NCBI GenBank assembly: GCA_948144175.1 | Contig: CANXME010002430.1 | Span: 62,001-126,000 of the forward strand | Direction: 5' to 3' | DNA from: Closterium sp. NIES-65 | Lineage: Eukaryota; Streptophyta; Zygnematophyceae; Desmidiales; Closteriaceae | DNA: 64,000 nt | Shown here: positions 22,530 through 31,300 of the stretch, piece by piece | How the letters are laid out: every line of letters begins with the position of its first letter | How positions within the stretch are numbered: the stretch's first letter is position 1 | Program-made: the position numbers and the translations under genes | Notes under the pieces: generated by a model | The model's database searches: none | Seen by the model: only the letters and a program-made list of their open reading frames with translations | What the model was told of the DNA's origin: nothing

Positions 22530-23693
22530 CTATAACAACTTCTTGGTCTGTGCTGTAGCGATTTCTGCGTCCACGGAGTACCCATGTTGGAATAGACCTT
22601 TGAGCAGAGGGTTCATCGCGTCAATCTGGATGCGTGCTACATGACCGGGGCGGCTCAACGTGTCTGCTTTGTTGTGTAGCCCGGGCTTGTAGATGATGTC
22701 GTAGTGGAAGTGAGTTCCCAGGAAGTCCACCCACCGCACGTGTCGTCGTGAGAGCGTCAACTGCGACTTCAGGTATTTGAGACTGCAGTGGTCAGTATAG
22801 ACTGTAGTCTTGGCTCCCTCTAGGTAACACCTCCACGCCTTGAAGGCTATGACTTTTGCTAAGGCTTCCTTGTCATGGATGGGGTGGTTCAGTTCTGGGG
22901 TACGCCCTCGGCACTCACCATGTGCCCAAGAAACTGCACCTTCTTCAGGGCGAAGTCGCTCTTCGACAGCTTCACGTAGAACTTGTTTTTCCGCAGGATC
23001 TCGAACACCTTCCGCAGATGCTCCACGTGCTCCTTCATGTTCTTGGAGTAGATAAGAATGTCGTCCAGGTACACCACTACGCACTCATCTAGTAGGGGTC
23101 GTAAGATGTGATTCATCTCCGCCTGAAACGTTGCTGGTGCGTTGCAGAGTCCGAACGGCATCACCAAGTATTCGTAGGAGCCGTATCTGGTACGGAACGC
23201 CGTCTTGTGGACCGAGTTGTCTGCCATCTTGATCTGCCAGTAACCCGATCGTAGGTCCAGCTTCGAGTAGGTCGTCTATGCGCGGTATGGGATATTTGTT
23301 TTTTACTATCTGTTTGTTCAGTGCGAGGTAGTCAATGCACATCCGTAAACTGCCGTCTGGTTTTGGAGTAAAGAGGACTGGTGCACCGTAGTGAGAGGTG
23401 AATGGGCGGATCAGTTGTCTGTCCAGTAGATACTCTATCTGTTTCTTCATGTCTGTCAGCTCGGTTGGACTCAGTAAGTATGGTGCACGTGAGACGAGTT
23501 TGGTACCTGGTTGCTCCACGATCTCGTGCTCGTGGGTGCGTGCTGGAGGTACGCCTGCGGGTAGGTCGTCAGGCATTATATCCTTGTACTGCTCCAACAC
23601 CTCCTTTACTGCTGCAGGTAGCTCCGAACTCGGCTTCTCCTCCTCTGCTACTGCCGTAACCAGTGCTAAGTAACCTGTGTTACTTTCGTTCAC
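22530..23693 (-). pseudogene. Gypsy F reverse transcriptase and RNase H
   Basis: 23693-23085 reads the RT N-terminus ([40 protein letters not shown]). 23227-22889 holds [14 protein letters not shown] and the active site VVYLDDILIYS. 23084-22530 holds RNase H (HDKEALAKVIAFKAWR, TVYTDHCSLKYL, GLHNKADTLSR). Two frame changes and a missing piece between GHMVSAEG and the RNase H start break it. Confidence 0.9.
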
Positions 23694-23720
23694 TGTCTGT
23701 TCGAACCGTGCCAGTGTCGT

Positions 23721-24210
23721 TTAAGGAACGCTCCCTGTATCCGTCCAGCTTCGCAGCTCCACTCGTTTCCCGTTGTTGTAGATGCGCACCTTCCTGTTGA
23801 GCCAATCGATCTCGGGGTTGAACCGCTTCAGGAAATCTCTCCCCAAGATGAAATCTAAACCCTTGATGTTCGTGATCGGCAACGTCGGCTTCCACCTCAG
23901 CGCCCCTATGTGCAGCTGCAGTGATGCTTTGCCGTGGATGGGAAGTTTCGTACCGTCCACCATTGTTGCCGAGAACTTGGTCTCCTCCGAAAATTCTCCA
24001 ATTTTCTCCAACGTCCCGCGGTCGCACACCAAGTGAGACGCACCGCTGTCCACCAGTGCTTGGAGGCGACGCCCGTTGCAGATCACCTCGAGTACTAGTG
24101 GTTGCTGCTGATCCGAGTATCCGTGGATGGTATCGCTTATAGGATCGTAGGGTACGTCGAATATGTTATCCCTAGGTCCTACGCTCGAAGATGCAGCTTC
24201 AGTATCAGTT
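23721..24210 (-). pseudogene. Gypsy F protease
   Basis: Aspartic protease frame with LQALVDSGASHLVCD, MVDGTKLPIHG and FILGRDFLKRFNPEIDW, the D-S-G active site and flap-end signature of gypsy proteases. The frame enters from the left edge of element E and is in phase with 28320-28191 on the other side of E. Confidence 0.88.
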
Positions 24211-24331
24211 TGTCAGGCATATATGCTGTAGTCTGTGTAGGCTGTAGAGGGGCACTTCATATGGGGTACAACACTTAAGGGTTTGCTACTTGTACTCCTT
24301 TTTCTGCTCAATGCATTCACGTTTCTCGTCA
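24211..24331 (+). repeat. Element E 5' LTR
   Basis: 121 bp, TGTCAGGCAT...TTTCTCGTCA, followed directly by the primer site TGGTATCGAGCAGGTTC at 24332-24348. Confidence 0.92.
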
Positions 24332-24348
24332 TGGTATCGAGCAGGTTC

Positions 24349-25188
24349 TCTAGTGGGAACGCTACCTAGGGCCCACCACGATACTTTTTTTTCCTGCCCG
24401 GAGCGCGCTTCACTCCTGCCCGAGTCGCGCTCTGTGTGCCCTCCCTACCTTCGAGCCGCCCTTAGTGGCCACTCTCACGGCCCCTTTGGCCGCCCTTACT
24501 GCCCCTCGCGCCGCCCTTACGGCCCCTCGTGCCGCCCTCTACGGCCCCTCGCGCCGCCCTTACGGCCCCTTACGGCCCCTTAAGGCCCCTCGCATCGCCC
24601 TTACGGCCCTCGCGCGGCCCCTTTCGGCCCCTCGCGGCGCCCTTTCCGGCCCCTTACGGCCCCGTATAGGCCCCTTGCGACCCCGCTACGGCCCCGTCTA
24701 GGCCCCTTACGGCCCCTCCGCGGCCCCGTCTAGGCCCCTTGGGGCCCTCCTACGGCCCCGTCTAGGCCCCTTACGGCCCCTCTGCGGCCTCGTCCAGGCC
24801 CCTTGCGGCCCCGTCGCCGCCACGTGCGGCCCCGACGCCGCTACCTACAGCCCCGTTGCCGTCACCTGCGGCACCGTCGCCCTCCCCTAGCGGCCCTGTC
24901 ACCGCTCAGCCACCCAGCGACCGAGCCGCCGAGCAGCCCAGCAGCCGAGCCGCCCTACCGCCGAGCTGCCTAGCAGCCAAGCCGCCCTGCCGCCAAGCCG
25001 CCTAGCAGCCGAGCCGCCCAGCAACCGAGCCGCCCTGCCGCCGAGCCGCCAAGCAGCCGAGCCGCCCAGCAGCCGAGCCGCCCTGCCGCCGAGCCGCCCT
25101 ACTATCGAGCCGTTGCTGTTCTTACCGGTGCTCCCCGGCCCTCCTTCCTCGTACTGGTGAGCTCACTTTTTGCTAGGCCACTGCAGTC
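24349..25188. repeat. Element E leader, GC-rich repeats
   Basis: Leader with repeats of TTACGGCCCC (24480-24830), then GAGCCGCCCAGCAGC units (24910-25110). D keeps only the second half. Frames across it code simple Pro/Ala/Ser repeats and are not genes. Confidence 0.7.
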
Positions 25189-26890
25189 ATGGCTACCCCC
25201 AGTGTCCTTACTTTTGATGCTGAGGGCCGTGCCGTTGACTTTGAGGTCTGGGTTGATGACCTCTAGCTGTTTCTCCAGTGCGATAGGGCAGACGGACTCT
25301 CTCTGTTCGATCTCACCTCTAGTGTCTCTCCTGCCCCGACTGCCACTGCTGACAGCACTGTTCGCTCACAGTGGGCCACACGCGATGCTGATGCTCGCCT
25401 TGCTGTGCGTCGCCACTTACCGACCACTGAGCATGCACACTTTAGCCACTACAAGAGTGCTCAGACCTTGTACGACGCTGTAGTTGCACGCTACTCTTCC
25501 CCTGCCACTGCTGCACTGAGCCGCCTCATGCTACCGTACCTCTTCCCTGACCTTGCTGCCTTTCCCACAGTCGCTGACCTCATTACACACCTCCGCACTA
25601 GTGACACTCGCTACCGCGCTACGCTTCCTGCTGAGTTCTGCGCCAAGAACCCCCCACCCCCATGTACATCACCCTCTACAACATAGTCACCCGGCTCTCT
25701 GACTCTCTTCGCGTAGTCAGGGACCACTTCCTCTCAGTTTGCCCCACCACTCTCACCGTTGACCTCCTCGAGAAGGGCCTCCTAGCAGCAGAGAAGAGCA
25801 TAGTTGCTGTAGGAGCCTCTCGTGGTGACCCTCGCACCCCCGTCTTTGAGGGGTGTTCCCCCTCCCCCCTCTTGCCCTCTGTTGCTTCTGCTGCTGCGGC
25901 CGACCTCGTTGGTTTCGAGTCGGTCAGCGCTGCGTCTGCCCCTAGCAGGAGACGCCCCACCGGCAAGGGCAAGGGGGGCAAGGGCGCTGGAGGGGCTGGC
26001 GGGGCCGGTGGAGGTGGTGGTGGAGGCAGTGGAGGGGGTGGGGGTGGTGGTGGGAGTGGTGGCGGGGGTGGCGGAGGGAGCGGAGGCGGCGGAGGTGGCG
26101 GAGGAGGCGGAGGTAGAGGAGGCGGCGGAGGCGGCGGCGACAGCAGTGGACCTGGTCGCGGCTCTGCGCAGACGAGTGGCTCCGGTGGTGGTACGCGCCA
26201 GCAGCAGCAGAGCACTCGTGAGACCCTGTCCCCTCAGCAGCTTCGTGAGTGGTACGCTGCGCGTCAGTGTGGTGGGGGTACGGGTCCCTGCACCTACGTT
26301 CTCCGTACCGGCGACCGCGCTAGTGAGCAGTGCAGGGGCCCGCACTCCACCCAGCGCTGCTTCAGCCGCCTGACGGACGTGTGGCGTCACCAGTTCCCTA
26401 GGGCCTCTGAGATCCCTCGCTGGGGAGAGTTATCTAGGGAGGGGATTTTGATGCTATTCTTGCTGCCATGTATGCTGTTGATGATAGTGTTGCGGGTGAC
26501 TGTTACCTGTGTGTACCGCCTGACCCAGGCATAGAGGTTGCTGCTCTAGGTGCTCGTGCGTCTGCTGCCCCAGGTGCCAGTGCGTCTGCTGCCCCAGGTG
26601 CTGGAGAGTTTGCGCTCTCAGGTACTACGTCGGCTCAGGCCTTACACACCTTCACCCTTGACTCGGGTGCGTCCCGCTCCTTCTTTCGAGACTGCACCAC
26701 TCTTACGCCGCTCAGTCGGCCGGTTGCAGTCTCCCTGGCGGACCCCTCTGGGGGTCCTGTCCTTGCTAGCTTCTCCACTGTCTTACCGTGCCCGGCAGCC
26801 CCCTCTGGCACCCTGTCAGGTCTCTACCTCCCCTCGTTCTCTACGAACTTGGTGAGTGGAGCGGACCTACAGGATAGGGGGGTTGACTAG
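25189..26890 (+). pseudogene. Element E gag and protease
   Basis: Starts MATPSVLTFDAEG at 25189. A TAG follows WVDDL at about 25264 and a frameshift lies near 25660. 25662-26434 covers the capsid tail, the Gly-rich tract, TLSPQQLREWYAARQ and a Cys/His motif in which CGG has become CRG. A small deletion near 26440 shifts into 26468-26890, which has the protease motif FTLDSGASRSFFRD and ends at a TAG. Confidence 0.85.
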
Positions 26891-26911
26891 TTCACTCCTG
26901 CGACTCAGCGG

Positions 26912-28070
26912 GTGACCCACTGCACGTGTGCTCGGACAGGCCGACACTTGGCCACGTTCACCCGTCGGCCAGGGTCAAGCCTGTACACCCTTACTACTGA
27001 GTCTCCTCCGGCTGCTGAGTCTGGCCAGGTAGCTGCGTCGAGTCAGGTGTTTGCTGCACCGTCCATGTCTGGTCCTGAGTCTGCTCCCTGCTCGTGTCAT
27101 CTGCGGTCCCACCAGACTCTCCTTTGGCACCACCGCCTTGGTCACCCCTCCCTGCCTCGTCTCCAAGGCATGGCCTCCCGTGTCCTTGTCTCTGGTCTCC
27201 CTCGATCTCTCCCTCCTCACCTCCGAGGCCTGGCCCTACCTGTGTCCCCTGCGTCGAGGGGCGACAGCGCGCCGCCCCTCACTCCTCCGAGTTTCCTCCG
27301 ACAGAGGCTCCGCTGCAGACTCTCCACATGGACGTGTGGGGCCCCGCCCGCGTCAGTGGGCAAGGGCGCGAGCGGTACTTCCTGCTGGTGGTTGACAACT
27401 GCTCGCGTTACACCATAGTCTTCCCCTTGCGCAGCAAGGGTGACTTCACTGAGGTGTTGATCAATTGGATCCGCGCAGCTCGTCTCCAGCTCAGGGAGAG
27501 TTTCGGCTCAATTTTTCCAGTTCTGCGTCTGCACTCGGACAGAGGCGGGGAGTTTTCCTCTGCCCGTCTGGGAGCTTTCTGTCGTGCGCAAGGCATCTGC
27601 CAGACCTTCACGCTTCCGGCCTCTCCACAGCAAAATGGGATTGCTAAGCGCCGCATTGGCATGGTCATGGACGTCGCTAGTACGTCCATGATGCATGCGG
27701 CTGCCCCCCATTTTTTGTGGCCGTTTGCGCTTCAGTACGCCGCGCATCAGCTCAACCTTCAGCCCCGGGTCTCGTTGCCAGAGACCTCCCCCGCCTTGCG
27801 GTGGACCGGGAAGGTTGGCGATGCGTCTGCGTTTTGGGTCTGGGGATCTCGGACGTTTGTCCGCGACTTGTCTGCGGACAAGCTGTCCCCCCGTGCTGTT
27901 CCCTGCGTCTTCCTTGGCTTCCCCCCTGACGCGCCTGGGTGGCAGTTTTACCACCCCACCTCGCGCCGTGTTCTGTCCTCCCAGGGTGTCACCTTTGACG
28001 AGTCGGTGCCTTACTACCGTCTCTTCCCCTACCGCACTGCGCCTCTCCCCCCGCCGCCGCTCTTCCTTGC
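26912..28070 (+). pseudogene. Element E pre-integrase and integrase, fused to the 3' LTR
   Basis: Pre-integrase motif TLLWHHRLGHPSLPRL, then integrase HMDVWGPARV, LRLHSDRGGEF and QQNGIAKRRIG. The catalytic Glu codon region reads IAKRR where D and G have IAERR, so the triad is lost. The frame runs to FPYRTAPLPPPP and straight into the LTR at 28071. One frameshift lies near 27220. Confidence 0.85.
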
Positions 28071-28190
28071 GTCAGGCATATATGCTATAGTCTGTATAGG
28101 CTGTAGTGGGGCAGTTCATATGGGGTACAATAGTTAAGGGTTTGCTACTTGTACTCCCCTTTCTGCTCAATGCATTCTCGTTTCTCGTCA
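28071..28190 (+). repeat. Element E 3' LTR
   Basis: 120 bp. It begins GTCAGGCATATATGC (initial T replaced) and ends TTTCTCGTCA before the target duplication CAGTT. Confidence 0.88.
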
Positions 28191-28320
28191 CAGTTTTCAA
28201 CTGAGAAAGGTTAGAAGGATTTATCCGAGGCCGATTCGGCTTCTCTTGGGCCTGGAACTTTCCACTAAGCCTTTGCAGCTGTGTAGGTTTCATCTGTGGG
28301 GAACAGGGAGCCTTTAAACA
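28191..28320 (-). pseudogene. Gypsy F pol fragment between elements E and G
   Basis: 130 bp of F between two insertions. On the minus strand it reads QMKPTQLQRLSGKFQAQEK and NPSNLSQLKT, and joins in phase to the protease frame at 24210 once E is removed and to 34977 once G is removed. Bases 28285-28320 are the left copy of the 35/36-bp duplication that flanks G. Confidence 0.8.
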
Positions 28321-28376
28321 TATATAAACTAGACAAGCAAGAGCAGGTATATATATATGTCACAGTACAAGTGAAG

Positions 28377-31300
28377 TCAAGAGGAGAGCAAGTGAGGCAA
28401 GACAGGCACAAGACCCAGCTGGGTGCAAAAGCGCTGATGGTCACAAGGCGCGAGTGCCTTGGTGAACACATCAGCAGTGTTGGCCTCAGAGGCCACGTAC
28501 GCAAGTCGCAACTGACCACGCTGCTGCAGCTCACGAGCAAGGAAGTAGCGGAGAGCAATGTGCTTCGTTCTGTGCTCCAAGCGCTGCTCTCGACACAAGG
28601 CCAGCATGGCCTTGTTGTCTACGTACAGCACTGGAGGAGAACGAGGCGGCTCTCCAAGGTCAATCAGCAGGTAGGTGAGCCAGCGAAGCTCCTGTGCAGC
28701 CATGGCCCCGGCGTAGATCTCAGCCTCACAACTGGAGCCGAGAACCGAAGACGAGCGAGTAGACCGCCACGAGACAGAGCCGGAACCAAGGCTGAAGGTG
28801 TAACCCTGTGACGACCGCTGCGTAGCCTGGTCGTCAGCCCAAGAAGCGTCCGCGTGGCCGGTAAGGACCACTGGACTCCGCCCTCCAAGCACAAGCCCCA
28901 TGCCCGACGTACTGCACAGGTAGCGCAATACCCTCTTCGCTGCAGCCATGTGCTCTGGTCTGTGTCTCCCAGGAGCAACATAGCGTGCAAGAATGCTCAG
29001 AGGATATGCAAGGTCAGGTCGTGTGCAGGTCATCAGGTACATGAGGCAGCCAACAAGCTCTGCATACGGACCACTCGACTCTACGGACTCATCCGAAGGC
29101 AGAGCTGAGAGTGAGTGGCGAGTAGGCAGAGGAGTGGCCTGAGGCGAGGAGTACGTGAAGCCGAAGCGCTGAAGGACCTGCTGCACCATGTGTGACTGAG
29201 TCAAGGTAATGGTGCGGCGTGCTCTGTCCCGAGTGATCTGCAAGCCAAGGTAGCTGCGCAGTTCACCCAGGTCTGTGCACGTGTGTCTCTTCAGCAGTTC
29301 GGACTTCACGTAGGCGAGTCCAGCAGTGTCCGCTGTGGCAAAGACCAAGTCGTCGACGTACACGAGGATGTAGAACGGCGGCAGTGAAGTGTCGGTGCGC
29401 AGAAACAGCGACGGGTCAGCAGTAGAAGGAGCAAACCCAAGAGCCGCAAGCGTAGTCCTCAGTGTGTCGTGCCACTCACGCGGTGCCTGGCGGAGACCGT
29501 AGACTGGCCGTCGGAGGCTCCACTGGGTGCCAGGAGGGAAAGTCCCAGTGAAGCCAGGTGGACGGCGCAGCCAGATCTCCTCGTGCAGGCTATCCTGCAG
29601 GAACGCAGTGCTGAAGTCGAGAGAGTGAAGCTCGTAGTCGCGCTGAGCGGCTATGTGCAGCAGCACCCGAAGAGTGGTCATCTTCGCGGTGGGAGAGAAG
29701 GTCTGAAAGTAGTCAACTCCCTGCCGCTGACTGAAGCCACGAGCAACGTACCGCGCCTTGAAGACAGGTGGAGAGCCCGGCGGCCGCTTCACCCGGAAGA
29801 TCCACATGCCACTGACGATGTTCGCCCCAGGAGGGGGAACTGCGTCAACGTAGGTGCCTGTGGACTTCCAGGAAGCCATCTCTGCATCCATAGCTGCCTG
29901 CCACTGAGAGGAGTAGGGACCCTCTACGGCCTCCGCGTAAGAACGCGGAGTCGGGATGTCTAGTGCATCCGGGTCTCCCTCAGGGGCAAGCAGTACAGAC
30001 GCGAGATGAGGTGAAGCAGCCGCTAGACACTGTAACTCCTTCTGTCTGTCCTCTAGGACGTCCGTGCCAAGAGCACACTCACCCCCGACGGACGGAGGAC
30101 AGACAGACGCAGACTCAGCAACAAGACCAGCAGCGTAGTCGAGACGACAGCGAGCAGCAAAGTCAACGAGCTCAGCGACTAGAGCAGACGCAGCAGTGGA
30201 CTCAAAAGAGGGGTCAGTGACGAGAGTAGCAAGCAGACGCGTGACAGTAGGACTGGCAGCGCGAAGAGAGTCCGACTCAGGGTCGGCAAGCGCAGGAAGA
30301 GAGGACTCAGGAGGCGAAGGCAAAGGGGCACGCAGAGGAGCAGTGGACGGACGCAGAGACATCCGGTGCGTGCCAGGGACAGGAGGAGGACGCTGACGCG
30401 AACCGCGACCACTAGCGCGAGCAGCACGAACAGGCGACGCGGGACGAGACGCAGGCTCACGACGCTCAGCAAGACCTCCAGTAGGACCAGTGTAAGGAGA
30501 GGGAGCAGGCAGAGGAGAGGAAGGCTCCAACAGTGACTGCGACTGGACAGGCTGTGGACACTCTACCGAAGGAGAAAGACCAAGAACCTGCTGTAGGAGC
30601 GGAACGAAGTACGGCCGAGGCCGCGCGGCAGCTCCAGACTCAGCAGGGACAGCACCAGCACCCTCAGCGACAGCACCAGCGCCACCCACACCTCCAGCGG
30701 CAGGACCAACAGCAGTAGGCTCAGCACTAACGCCCTCAGCACCTCCAGCTCCAGGAGGACCCGCAGGTCCAGCAGCTCCGGGACCGGCAGCACCCGCACC
30801 CTCGACGGTCGAAGAAGCTCCAGCTCCAGCTCCAGCAGCACCTCCAGACTCAGCAGCACGCCTCCAGCGGCGAGCGTACCACTCGCGCAGCTCCTGTGGA
30901 GAGAGGGGCTCCCGGCGAGACGCAGCAGCAGGAGAAACCCCAGGCTCAGCAGCTCCAGACGCAGCAGGGACAGCACCAGCGCCCTCAGAGACAGCACCAG
31001 CGCCACCCACACCTCCAGCGGCAGGACCAACAGCAGCAGGCTCAGCACCAACGCCCTCAGCAGCTCCAGCTCCAGGAGGACCCGCAGGTCCAGTAGCTCC
31101 GGGACCGGCAGCACCCGCACCCTCGACGGTCGAAGAAGCTCCAGCTCCAGCTCCAGCAGCACCTCCAGACTCAGCAGCACGCCTCCAGCGGCGAGCGAAC
31201 CACTCGCGCAGCTCCTGTGGAGAGAGGGGCTCCCGGCGAGACGCAGCAGCAGGAGAAACCCCAGGCTCAGCAGCTCCAGACGCAGCACCCCCAGGCTCAG

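Larger units (their letters stand above)
24211..28190 (+). mobile_element. Ty1/copia element E (RT/RNase H deleted, nested in F)
   Basis: Plus-strand copia element of the D family. 5' LTR 24211-24331, primer site 24332, leader, gag, protease and integrase, then the 3' LTR at 28071-28190 with no RT or RNase H between. The target duplication CAGTT is exact (24206-24210 and 28191-28195), so both ends are original and the loss was internal. The 3' LTR lacks its first bases. Confidence 0.92.
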
